Shown: piece by piece, positions 36,231 to 45,106 of the stretch
Position numbering within the stretch: position 1 is the stretch's first letter
Layout: each line of letters opens with the position of its first letter
From: Alkalicaulis satelles
Lineage (GTDB): Bacteria; Pseudomonadota; Alphaproteobacteria; Caulobacterales; Maricaulaceae
DNA length: 64,000 bases
Direction: 5' to 3'
NCBI RefSeq assembly: GCF_008630495.1
Contig: NZ_VWOJ01000001.1
Span: forward strand, 992,001-1,056,000
Made by a program: the position numbers and the translations under genes
The notes under the pieces: generated by a model
Told to the model about the DNA's origin: nothing
Database searches by the model: none
What the model saw: the letters and a program-made list of their open reading frames with translations, nothing else

Positions 36231-38953
36231 GACCCTCTCCCGACACGATTGCCGTGCGCGCCTTCACTGAAAAGCCCAAGACAGGGGAGAAGGCCCGGCG
36301 GGGGCGCAAGAAATCCGGGCTTGATGAGCCTTCGGCTTACACGCTGGTTTTCGATACCGAAACCACGATTGACGCGGCTCAGGCTTTGCGCGTGGGCGCT
36401 TATCAGGTGCGCAAGGGCGAGGTTCTGGCGGAAGAAGGCCTGTTTTATCTGGCCGAAACATTAAGCCGGGGCGAACTGGATACGCTCAAGGCCTATTGCG
36501 TACGCCATGGGTTGAGGCTGCGCACCGTGCGCGATTTCAACGAAAATGTTTTGCTCGAAATCGGCTATCATGGCCAAGGCCTGATTGCGGGCTTCAATCT
36601 GCCCTTTGACTTGTCACGGATCGCCATCCGCCATGCGCCGGCGCGTTTCGCCATGCGCGGCGGTTTCTCGTTCATGATGGCCGCCGGCAAGCATCAACCC
36701 GAAGTGCGGGTAAAGCATCTCAGCCCGCGCGCGAGCCTGATCGATTTCAACAGGCCCGCCGGGCAGGACACGCCACGCGGCGCGCGCAAGCGCGGCCAGA
36801 AGACACCGGCCTTTCGCGGCTATTTCGTAGATCTCAAGACGCTGGCCGCCGCCCTGACTTCGCGAAGCTTCAAGCTGGAAACCCTGTGCGCCTTTTTGAA
36901 GACGCCTACCCGAAAGCACGCCAGCGAAGAGCACGGCGAGACCCTGTCAGATACATATCTCGATTACGCCAGAGTCGATGTGCAGGTCAGTTGGGAATGC
37001 CTGTGCGCCTTGAGGGCGCGCTACCGCGAACACGGGCTGAGAAAACCCATTCACCGGATTTTGAGCGAGGCGAGCATCGGTAAGGCCTATCTGACCTTGA
37101 TGGGTATATCCCCACTAATGGAGTGCCAGACTGTGCCCCGGCGCGTCTTCGCCATGGCCATGGAAACCTATTATGGCGGGCGGGCCGAAATCCGCATGCG
37201 GCGTGTGCCGGTCGAAGTGATCTATACCGATTTCAAATCCATGTATCCCACCGTCAACGCCCTCATGGGGCTTTGGGAATTCATCATTGGCGACGGGCTC
37301 AACTGGCATGACGCCACCGCGCAAACGCGCGCCTTTCTGGGCAGCGTGACGCGGGAGGCTTTCCAGTCAAAGGAAACATGGCGCCATCTGCGCACACTTG
37401 TTCGCGTGAAGCCGGACGGCGATCTATTGCCCGTGCGGGCTGTATATGACGCTGCAAAGAAAACGCGCGTGAATGCAATCGGGCTCAATTTCCTGACCTA
37501 TGACGGCGGGCTCTGGTACACGCTGGCCGATGTGGTGGCCGCCAAAATCCTGAGCGGCAAAACCCCAGACATTCTTGAAGCGGTGAGTTTTGTCCCCGGC
37601 GAACCGCAACTGGGCCTCAAGAGCGTCAATCTGTTCGGGAAGCCGGAATTTGCCATAGACCCGCTGCACGATGATGCATTCGTGCGCCTGATTGATCTTC
37701 GCGATGAGGCCAAGGCCCAAGGCGATGACGTGGAAAAGGCCATCAAGATCATCGCCAATTCCACCTCATACGGCATTTTTATCGAGATATTGCGCGATGA
37801 AGCGCCCAAGCCTGAAACGCTCAAGCTGTTTCATCCTGATGGCCGTGAAGACACCATCAAAACCAAGGCCCTTGAAGAGCCGGGAACCTTCTTCAATCCC
37901 GTCATCGGAACGCTGATCACTGGCGCAGCCCGGCTTATGCTGGCCTTGGCCGAAAGGACCGTTATCGCTGAAGGCCTGCAATGGGCGTTTTGCGATACCG
38001 ACAGTCTCGCCATCGCCCGGCCTGAAGGCATGGGTCGTGATGAATTTCGCACCCGCGTTGGCCGGGTTGTGGACTGGTTTGACCCGCTCAACCCATACGC
38101 CAAGCCGGGCTCGATTCTTCAGATCGAGGCGGAGAATTACGCCTCTGATGGAAGCGGCGCACTTGAACCGCTTTACGCTTTCGCGATTTCAGCCAAGCGC
38201 TACGCCCTGTTCAATTTCGATAGCGAAAGTCGCCCCGTGATCCGTAAGGCGTCAGCCCACGGGCTGGGCCATCTTGTCGCCCCCTATGGCGATGATGAGC
38301 CCGCGCCGGACATTCCTGACCCGGTTTTGCCCCTCGGCAAGATCGGCGTCAGCCGCTGGCAGTATGATTTCTGGTACAAGATCATAGAGGCGGGCCTTGG
38401 TGATGCCCCGAAGACAGTCACGCTCGATTATCACCCGGCCTTGCAGAAACCCGCCGCCACCCGCTACGCGGCCACGTCGCCCGCCCTTCTAAAATGGATG
38501 GAGCGCTGGAACGCGCCGCGCCGCTGGCATGACAAGGTGCGCGCTCACGGCTTCATGCTCAAATTCACCCCGCGCAGCCATAACCAGATGGCGTTTGATG
38601 AAGACGATATCGTGATGAGCGCGCGCAAAGGCCGCCCGTCATGGCCGCCCGTCCCGAAACCGTCCGCCCCGTTTGACTGCGATCCGGCCAAAGCCGCCGA
38701 ACATGCCTTCGACCGCGAAACCGGCGAGCCGGTTCCGGTTCATATGCTTGAAACCTATGTCGAAGCGCTGGCACTCTTTCACCTGAGCCCGGAAGCCAAG
38801 TTCGAGAATGGCGACTACGACGAAACCGGCGAAACACGGCGGCGGCATATCATCGCCAAGCGGGTGAAGCGGATCGGGAAAGAAGCGAACGCCGTAGCCG
38901 GTGATGGCGTGGACTACCCTGTGAGAAAGGGTGATGAGGCGGAGTTTGGATAG
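36227..38953 (+). CDS. polB: Family B DNA polymerase of the casposon-like element
   Basis: The 908-residue polymerase has an intact 3'-5' exonuclease: Exo I D43 and E45 (V-F-D-T-E-T), Exo II N124 to D128 (F-N-L-P-F-D) and Exo III Y247 to D251. Polymerase motifs are also intact: motif A D335 in Y-T-D-F-K-S-M-Y-P, motif B K507 to N511 followed by S-T-S-Y-G, motif C D590-T-D592, and K-R-Y. A Y-Y-G-G-R-A-E stretch near 315 recalls the YxGG motif of protein-primed polymerases. About 165 residues separate motifs A and B, leaving room for a TPR2-like insert, so a protein-primed type mode is possible. Such a polymerase would copy the element during transposition. A C-terminal extension beyond about 750 is of unknown role. 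Confidence 0.93.
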   Translation: MRPSPDTIAVRAFTEKPKTGEKARRGRKKSGLDEPSAYTLVFDTETTIDAAQALRVGAYQVRKGEVLAEEGLFYLAETLSRGELDTLKAYCVRHGLRLRTVRDFNENVLLEIGYHGQGLIAGFNLPFDLSRIAIRHAPARFAMRGGFSFMMAAGKHQPEVRVKHLSPRASLIDFNRPAGQDTPRGARKRGQKTPAFRGYFVDLKTLAAALTSRSFKLETLCAFLKTPTRKHASEEHGETLSDTYLDYARVDVQVSWECLCALRARYREHGLRKPIHRILSEASIGKAYLTLMGISPLMECQTVPRRVFAMAMETYYGGRAEIRMRRVPVEVIYTDFKSMYPTVNALMGLWEFIIGDGLNWHDATAQTRAFLGSVTREAFQSKETWRHLRTLVRVKPDGDLLPVRAVYDAAKKTRVNAIGLNFLTYDGGLWYTLADVVAAKILSGKTPDILEAVSFVPGEPQLGLKSVNLFGKPEFAIDPLHDDAFVRLIDLRDEAKAQGDDVEKAIKIIANSTSYGIFIEILRDEAPKPETLKLFHPDGREDTIKTKALEEPGTFFNPVIGTLITGAARLMLALAERTVIAEGLQWAFCDTDSLAIARPEGMGRDEFRTRVGRVVDWFDPLNPYAKPGSILQIEAENYASDGSGALEPLYAFAISAKRYALFNFDSESRPVIRKASAHGLGHLVAPYGDDEPAPDIPDPVLPLGKIGVSRWQYDFWYKIIEAGLGDAPKTVTLDYHPALQKPAATRYAATSPALLKWMERWNAPRRWHDKVRAHGFMLKFTPRSHNQMAFDEDDIVMSARKGRPSWPPVPKPSAPFDCDPAKAAEHAFDRETGEPVPVHMLETYVEALALFHLSPEAKFENGDYDETGETRRRHIIAKRVKRIGKEANAVAGDGVDYPVRKGDEAEFG

Positions 38954-39118
38954 AAATGGGTTGCTGTGGAAGTACTCCCAGTTAGTCCAATATGACGTGC
39001 ATGTAGAAGCGCGCGGTGTGTATTTCTGAGCCCATCCCCAGTCGGCTCTACCGAGACTGGTTGCACGCTTGCGAACAGAGTGATTTGATCGTTTTGGGTT
39101 TTACTGGAGGTAAGAAAT

Positions 39119-42100
39119 TTGCGGTCCCCAGAGGTAACCGGCGGTGCAGGCTTCAGTTTCGAAGCCCAAGTTGGTGCGATTTATCTATCATCGCTATTGC
39201 AGGGATCTGCGGCACCGGGACTAAGTGATGGACAGGTTTGCCGAGTAGCATTTCAACAAGCCAGTCTTGGCGAGCCCCTCGACGACATTATCGTTGATGC
39301 AATTTTGCCTGACGACAGTCGGAGACGACTTAGCCTTCAGGCTAAAACAAGTTTAACAATTAGCGCCTCTAAAACTAACTCGGATTTTCGTGATATAATT
39401 AAAAATTGTTGGAAAACACTTAAGGGCGGCAGCTTTCGGATTGGCTATGATCGTTACGGCGCTGTGGTAGCTCATATTTCGGATTCTAAGCATCGGGCAT
39501 TGACCACCATTTGCGAACAAGCAAGAAACTGTGCTTCATCAAAGGAGTTTTTACTTGCTCCCGGCGGCAAGAGCCGTTGGAGCGGCAAACAGGATGAGGT
39601 ATTCAAATCCGTTCAGACGCTATTGTCTGAACTTCCAGACGTTTTGCCTACAGAGCATGAAATATATGAATTTTTTCAACACTTAGTGCTACTTAAGCTT
39701 GACGTATTAGCGGAGCCAGCGCCCCATCGAGCATCGGCGATAGCGCAGCTTCAGTTGTGCGTTCAGCAGAGGACGCATAATGATGCGTCTAATCTCTATT
39801 CAAAGCTCGTAGAAATTGCCGACGGTGCAAAAAACTTAGCGGGATCACTCGACCGTAAGACTTTGCTGACGAGACTAGGGGGCAGCTTCCGTCTAAAATT
39901 CAACACTTCTGCTTCGCTTGCCGTGTCGAAACTGGACGAATTTGCTCGGCGGTCAATCGAAGACATTCGAACGACAATCGATGGATTCCATGTTGACCGG
40001 TCGGCGTACATTGCGAACATCCAAAATACAATTGAAAGAAATAGATTTATTTACATTCGAGGCCTTCCGGGAAGCGGCAAGTCTGCTGTTCTTAGAGGGT
40101 TGGCTGAAATTGCGCGACAGAACGGGCCAATTCTGTTCTTTCATTCCAGTCGAGTGGTGGGCTCGAGTTGGGATGAATTTGCCAACGCTCTCTCCTTGGG
40201 AGGTGCAGCGCTTCATGAGATTTTAGCCGAATTGGAATGCTGCGGTTCGCGGACCCTCTTCATTGACGGCCTCGATCGGTTAGATGCATCCGGAAGAAAC
40301 GTTATTCTCGATGTTCTGAACACCGCGCTAAATGATAGCGATTTCTCAGATTGGAAGCTGGTTGCCACCTCGCGGGATGAGGGAGTGGAGCCCCTGCGTA
40401 ATTGGTTGCCAGACCGGTTGCTGCAAGATGGCGCTGCGATCTGCGAAGTCAGGCCGCTTGACGAAGATGAGGCGCGGCAACTCGTAGAGCACAACCCTGC
40501 GCTTTCGCCCTTCTTATTTGGTAATGACAGCTTTGTCGAAATAGGACGGCGCCCCTTTTTTGCTGCAGTCCTTAGCCAACAATTTTCAACTGGAGACGTT
40601 GCAAATCTTTCAGGTGAAGTTGATCTAGTGGACGCTTGGTGGGGCGGGGGTGGATATGCCGCTGCGCAAGCAGATCGGTTGAGCCGAAATCGGGCGCTTT
40701 TGGAAATTGCTCAACTGAGCGAAGGGAAAGTTGGTTTACCAGTTCGTATCCGCGAGTTGAGCAACGGCGCGACCGGCGTGCTCTACGATCTAATTGCGGA
40801 TGGCATCCTGCAAGAAGTTCGAACAGGCCTTACTATCAGGTTCACCCACGACATATTTCACGAATGGACCATATTCAAAGTACTTGAGGATGTCGGCGAT
40901 GATTGGCTGGAGCTTCTAAAAAAATATGGCGAGCCGCCCGCGCTCGGGCGTGTTGTCGGACTGCTTTCTCAGAGGTCTTTCTTTTCAGAGGGTGAGTGGG
41001 CTGGGCAGCTTCACTCCCTGTCTTGTGACGTTTCTGTTAGATCGCAGTGGCTGCGCGCTTGGTTGTTGGCTCCAATTAGCGCGCCCGCATTTATGCAAAA
41101 ATTCGACGTCTATGCAAAAGTCGCTGAAGCCGAAGAATTTCGCTGGCTTAAAAAAATCCTGCTGTGGTTTCAAGCAGAGCGATCAGCTCCAAACAGAAAC
41201 ATTTTGGAGAATATTAAACCGGCCGATGGGATCGACGCTGGAAAAATTATACGACTTGCCGATTATTTCGCGTGGCCAAATGAGATGCGAACTTGGCGAC
41301 GTGTCATGTCTTGGGTCGTCGCTCGCGCTAGCGAATGGCCGCCCGAAGTTGTGGCGGCAACTGTTGCGCTTATTCAGGTCTGGCAGAATGCTTTTGGCCA
41401 ACTGCCCAACGACGTGTCTACCAAGCTCCTTCGGCTCTGCTTGACATGGCTTCACTCCGTTGAGGAAGATCGTCACCCACGCGATTTTCATAACAGAACA
41501 ACAAATTGGGCTGTGCTAAGTTCAAGTCAACTAAAGAACCTCGAGAAGGAGCTCCGTCGCCTTGTAGTCGGCGCGCACGCAAGCGCGGAGGTAAGTGCAC
41601 AATATATCAGCGAGTTGATGGAGTCCGAAAGACATGGTGCGGTTGCGGCTCAGGAGGTGATTGGGCAGTCCACTCATTTGGCGAAGCAATCTCCTAAGCT
41701 GCTAGTGGATTACATTCTGAAAATCACGCTAACCGACCTTCCTGAAGAACAACTTCGAAAATGGGAGGAACGTGAAGCACGTGAGCGCGAGGCCCGCGCG
41801 AAGGCGATGGAGCGCATCAAGAAAATTCCTCCAGAGGAGCGTTCATTTTCGGATCGAATGACTGCCGGTAGCCCGATTGGAATTGGCCCCGACTTCGGCA
41901 TGTTCGAAGAACTAAGACTTTGCCTGCGAGACGACTTGCGATGTTTCTATCCACCGTCTCCGCTTCGCGAGCCATTCCACTCCTTGCTATCGGATTCGCC
42001 AGCAGAGGGATTACGCCTAGTTCAGTCGCTTTGCAATCACGCTATAGAATGCTGGAAGCAGCTGAAGCGGCTCAATTTTCGCTCTCGCTGCGCGCCAATA

Positions 42101-44473
42101 CCAATCGAGCTAGACTTTCCATGGGGAAAACAGAAATTCTGGGGCGGACGTACCGAATACCTTTGGTTCCGTGGAATGCTGGGACCGCAAGTTTTGGAAT
42201 GCGCTCTCCCTGCACTTGAGGAATGGGCGTTTGATCGTGTTGAAAATGGCGAATCTATTGATGATGTTATTCGGGCTGTCTTGGACGGCAACGAGTGTGT
42301 CGCGGTTCTAGGTATTGCCTGCTCGATTGCTGTCTCTTATCAACATGTGTCGCCAGTCACTTTGCCTTTGGTAGCGTCGCAGCGCCTTTGGCACTACGAT
42401 CTCCATCGCCTCGTTCAAGAGTCGCCTGGCGTTTCGCCCCGATTGATGGGGTTCGCCCTCAATCGTCATGAAACATCTCACATCAAAGCGATCCGAGAAA
42501 GCGATGAGCGAGCTTCTCGTCGAGTGACGATCCGAGAAACACTTCTTCTTTTTATTTTGGGGAAAGATCGCGAACTCGCGGAAGTGGCCAGTAAAAGTGT
42601 GCAGAACTTTCCAAACAATCTGCCTTTTTGTTTTGAGGAAGAGAAAAACAACGAAGTTGTAGTGTCAGAACTTAGAGAAACCGCTGAAATTTGGGCTGAG
42701 CTGGCTAAGCGTGAAAACTACCGTATTAGTTCCCTGCCCGATGATTCGGAGAAATTCGCTATCGAGGTCGAAAATCCAAAAAATGAAACACCTGAAGCAC
42801 AGGAGCGTATGGCTCAATTTGAGCGCAGTGCTGCGGGGCTGTCTCTCGATAACTGGGTCAGGAAAGCTTATGAAACCGGGCTCGAAGAGTTGGCACAAGA
42901 TGAGCTTCGGCTCAAGTTGAGCGAGGCAAAAGCCGCATTCTCAAACGACCTATTCGGCGAACGAACCTACGACAAGGGTTTCAACCAGTCCGGCGTAGCC
43001 GGTGTGGCGGCAATTGCAATCGAACGCCAAGACTTGATTACAAAAGCCGACCTGAAATGGGCGCGCCATATCACGAAGTTCGCGGCGCGCATTCGAGAGC
43101 CTCGTCATGAACCGTTTATCGAGCAGGCGAAGCTTTTTTCGCATCCCGCACTGTACGCTGCGCGCGCTCTTGCCGCTGAGATAATCACTGATCCAAAGGA
43201 TAAGCGCTCGCAGCGCGAGCTTTTGGCGCTAGTAGCTCATCCACTCAACGATTTAGCTAACGAGGCGTTGCGTTCAGCATTTAAATGCTTCTCATCCAAC
43301 CCGCGATTTGCGTGGGCCGCACTCGATTTGGCATTACGGCTCACTGTACACGAGCGGGATATTGGTCAAGGTTACGACCGCCTCATTTTGCCGACACTTC
43401 AGGAGCGAAAGCGGCTTATAGTTTCAACGCTGAAGCTGGCATCCAAACAAATAGTCTGGCCGTTGCCCCGCCCGCCGGAAGCTTGGGCACGAACCGCTCA
43501 GCTTGATGATGATGGCAATCCAGTCTTGAGGGAATCCACCACACTTCTTCGCTGGGACCGCCTGACGAGGGTCGCCACTGCACTGCCTGTCGAAGCGTTC
43601 CTCTCAGACGAAGCATGTAGGTTCGAGATACTAAATCTGATGCGGTCTTGGTTCGATTGGATGCTGTCTAGAGAGGAGGGTGCCAAACGAAAAAGTCGAC
43701 GCCGCGATCACGATAAACCAACCGCCGACCTGAGCGAATTTCGTGATGCATTAGCCGACTGTCTCCGTCGGGCCTATGATGTGCTCAGTATTGACGAAGC
43801 GCGTGCCCATACTCTCGATGACCTCTTGGGCTTGAACGACGAATTGTTCACTGACTTAGTCGCACCGATGGTAAGAAGCTGGGTTGCTGGTGGTGTCGCC
43901 GACGCCGACCACGTTGATAAGAAGACGATAGAATATCTAAGCCTATGCCTCGACCGCCTTCTCCAGCGCGCCGATCTAGATCAAGCGCGCTCATGGGCGC
44001 GTGGTGACGTAAGCGGTTTCGAAATGCCCTACCTAATTAAAGACTATCTTTTCGTTAGCGTACTTGACGCTCCGGCAGCGGCACGTTTCGCTAACGGGGA
44101 CTGGCAAGATGTCGAGCTAATTACGCCGTTCGCCGAGAAGCTTATTAAGCGAGCTGGGTGGATGCCCTTTGTAGCAGCTCAATTCATACTAATGAGCGAG
44201 CGTGCACGTGATCATCTTTCGACAGGCTGGTTTGCGGATCGCGTGCTGGAAATTCTTTGCTTCGACAAGATCGACTTGCTGAGCTTTCAGGAACATATGA
44301 TCCCGGCACGTATCGCTACGTTGGTTCAGTACTTTGCTGATCGGTCGCCAACGCTTCCGTTGAGTGAGGCCGGAAAGTTACTGCGTATTCTCGATACACT
44401 TGTAGACCTCGGTGATCGTCGCAGCGCCACCCTTCAGCTAAGTCCCGCATTCCGAAATATTACACTTAATTAA
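39119..44473 (+). CDS. Avs-like STAND NTPase with N-terminal nuclease-like domain
   Basis: The TTG start at 39119 is supported by a perfect GGAGGT ending 7 bases upstream. The 1784-residue protein begins with a domain resembling Cap4/Mrr-type PD-(D/E)XK nucleases: G-A-G-F-S-F-E-A-Q near 10-17, L-D-D-I-I-V-D at 54-60 and L-Q-A-K76-T. A STAND-type ATPase follows, with Walker A G-L-P-G-S-G-K-S (315-322) and Walker B L-F-I-D-G-L-D-R-L-D (380-389). The remaining roughly 1300 residues are mostly helical and may form a sensor region. This order of nuclease, NTPase and long sensor is that of antiviral STAND (Avs) proteins, which detect conserved phage proteins and then degrade DNA. The gene is AT-richer than polB and sits at the right end of the element. 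No toxin or partner gene is adjacent. Confidence 0.8.
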   Translation: MRSPEVTGGAGFSFEAQVGAIYLSSLLQGSAAPGLSDGQVCRVAFQQASLGEPLDDIIVDAILPDDSRRRLSLQAKTSLTISASKTNSDFRDIIKNCWKTLKGGSFRIGYDRYGAVVAHISDSKHRALTTICEQARNCASSKEFLLAPGGKSRWSGKQDEVFKSVQTLLSELPDVLPTEHEIYEFFQHLVLLKLDVLAEPAPHRASAIAQLQLCVQQRTHNDASNLYSKLVEIADGAKNLAGSLDRKTLLTRLGGSFRLKFNTSASLAVSKLDEFARRSIEDIRTTIDGFHVDRSAYIANIQNTIERNRFIYIRGLPGSGKSAVLRGLAEIARQNGPILFFHSSRVVGSSWDEFANALSLGGAALHEILAELECCGSRTLFIDGLDRLDASGRNVILDVLNTALNDSDFSDWKLVATSRDEGVEPLRNWLPDRLLQDGAAICEVRPLDEDEARQLVEHNPALSPFLFGNDSFVEIGRRPFFAAVLSQQFSTGDVANLSGEVDLVDAWWGGGGYAAAQADRLSRNRALLEIAQLSEGKVGLPVRIRELSNGATGVLYDLIADGILQEVRTGLTIRFTHDIFHEWTIFKVLEDVGDDWLELLKKYGEPPALGRVVGLLSQRSFFSEGEWAGQLHSLSCDVSVRSQWLRAWLLAPISAPAFMQKFDVYAKVAEAEEFRWLKKILLWFQAERSAPNRNILENIKPADGIDAGKIIRLADYFAWPNEMRTWRRVMSWVVARASEWPPEVVAATVALIQVWQNAFGQLPNDVSTKLLRLCLTWLHSVEEDRHPRDFHNRTTNWAVLSSSQLKNLEKELRRLVVGAHASAEVSAQYISELMESERHGAVAAQEVIGQSTHLAKQSPKLLVDYILKITLTDLPEEQLRKWEEREAREREARAKAMERIKKIPPEERSFSDRMTAGSPIGIGPDFGMFEELRLCLRDDLRCFYPPSPLREPFHSLLSDSPAEGLRLVQSLCNHAIECWKQLKRLNFRSRCAPIPIELDFPWGKQKFWGGRTEYLWFRGMLGPQVLECALPALEEWAFDRVENGESIDDVIRAVLDGNECVAVLGIACSIAVSYQHVSPVTLPLVASQRLWHYDLHRLVQESPGVSPRLMGFALNRHETSHIKAIRESDERASRRVTIRETLLLFILGKDRELAEVASKSVQNFPNNLPFCFEEEKNNEVVVSELRETAEIWAELAKRENYRISSLPDDSEKFAIEVENPKNETPEAQERMAQFERSAAGLSLDNWVRKAYETGLEELAQDELRLKLSEAKAAFSNDLFGERTYDKGFNQSGVAGVAAIAIERQDLITKADLKWARHITKFAARIREPRHEPFIEQAKLFSHPALYAARALAAEIITDPKDKRSQRELLALVAHPLNDLANEALRSAFKCFSSNPRFAWAALDLALRLTVHERDIGQGYDRLILPTLQERKRLIVSTLKLASKQIVWPLPRPPEAWARTAQLDDDGNPVLRESTTLLRWDRLTRVATALPVEAFLSDEACRFEILNLMRSWFDWMLSREEGAKRKSRRRDHDKPTADLSEFRDALADCLRRAYDVLSIDEARAHTLDDLLGLNDELFTDLVAPMVRSWVAGGVADADHVDKKTIEYLSLCLDRLLQRADLDQARSWARGDVSGFEMPYLIKDYLFVSVLDAPAAARFANGDWQDVELITPFAEKLIKRAGWMPFVAAQFILMSERARDHLSTGWFADRVLEILCFDKIDLLSFQEHMIPARIATLVQYFADRSPTLPLSEAGKLLRILDTLVDLGDRRSATLQLSPAFRNITLN

Positions 44474-44551
44474 CCAATAAATGAAATTTCGATCTTCGAA
44501 TACATCAACTTCTGCGGCTACAGGATGCCGGGCCTGTGGCCTGAGTGGACG

Positions 44552-44580
44552 TGAATTTGGATAGGACTTAGCTATACCCC
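44552..44580 (-). repeat. Right terminal inverted repeat
   Basis: Read inward (minus strand) it starts GGGGTATAGCTAAGTC and pairs with the left end as described for the element. It lies 78 bp after the STAND gene stop codon. No gene lies in the 44474-44551 gap. Confidence 0.82.
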
Positions 44581-44597
44581 CCCCTCTGGGAGGGGAG
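44581..44597. repeat. Right target-site duplication
   Basis: CCCCTCTGGGAGGGGAG, identical to the left copy at 31094-31110, joins directly to AGGAGGCTTTGACGCCGAG, the continuation of the type B repeat block that the element interrupted. Confidence 0.85.
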
Positions 44598-45083
44598 AGG
44601 AGGCTTTGACGCCGAGTTCTATTCGGAAAATGCCAGGCGCCAAGCGCAAAGGATAAAGCGCGGCATGGATGGCCCCTCTCCCCCATGGACATGGGGGAGA
44701 GGATAAAGGTGAGGGGGCGCAGGCGATCACCTCGCCCAAGCCTCTCAACCCGCGCTTCCCCGGCGAAGGCCGGGGCCCAGGAGAACCGTTGGTCTGGATC
44801 CCGTCTTTCGACGGGAAAACGCTTGAGGCGGATGGAGGGGAAAATCGTCTTACGCTGGCGCGCCCACCCCTCACCCTACCCTCTCCCCTCTGGGAGGGGA
44901 GAGGAGGCTTGGACGCCGAGTTCTATTCGGAAAATGCCTGGCTCCAAGCCCACAGGACAAAGCGCGGCATGGATGCCCCCTCTCCCCCATGGACATGGGG
45001 GAGAGGTAAGGTGAGGGGGCGCAGGCGATCACCTCGCCCAAACCTCTCAACCCGCGTTTCCCCGGCGAAAGCCGGGGCCCAGC
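44598..45083. repeat. Mosaic palindromic repeat cluster between the element and tRNA-Leu
   Basis: This 486-bp gene-free stretch is made of the second half of the interrupted type B block (44598-44640), a type B unit with the ATGgacAT hairpin (about 44670-44735), a type A unit (44752-44822), an intact copy of the block that the element entered (about 44828-44938), another type B unit (about 44980-45035) and a half type A unit (45054-45082) that stops 24 bp before the tRNA gene. It supplies the uninterrupted reference for the insertion site. Confidence 0.85.
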
Positions 45084-45106
45084 AAGAGCTCTGAGCACAA
45101 AAAAAT

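Larger units (their letters stand above)
31111..44580. mobile_element. Casposon-like self-synthesising transposon carrying defence cargo
   Basis: The element is 13,470 bp. Its ends read GGGGTATAGATAAATC (left) and, inward from the right, GGGGTATAGCTAAGTC. Both are flanked by an identical 17-bp direct repeat. Removing the element and one repeat copy restores a complete type B mosaic block matching the intact block at about 44828-44938. Inside are Cas1, a family B DNA polymerase, HNH and PD-(D/E)XK nucleases and a small XRE regulator, the hallmark set of casposons, in which Cas1 acts as the integrase and makes duplications of about 14-15 bp. No serine or tyrosine recombinase and no DDE transposase is present. 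Two AT-richer genes near the ends, a TIR protein and a STAND NTPase, look like defence cargo. Base composition is lower in G+C than the host throughout. Confidence 0.88.

Noticed and set aside
39016-39228. Small 70-codon frame between polB and the STAND gene
   Set aside because: It overlaps the start of the STAND gene in another frame and has no ribosome site; the TTG start with GGAGGT is far better supported.
31111-44580. Prophage, integrative conjugative element or ordinary genomic island
   Set aside because: No tyrosine or serine integrase, no capsid, tail, relaxase or DDE transposase gene is present, and the tRNA 3' end is not duplicated. The inverted repeats and short duplication point to Cas1-mediated transposition.
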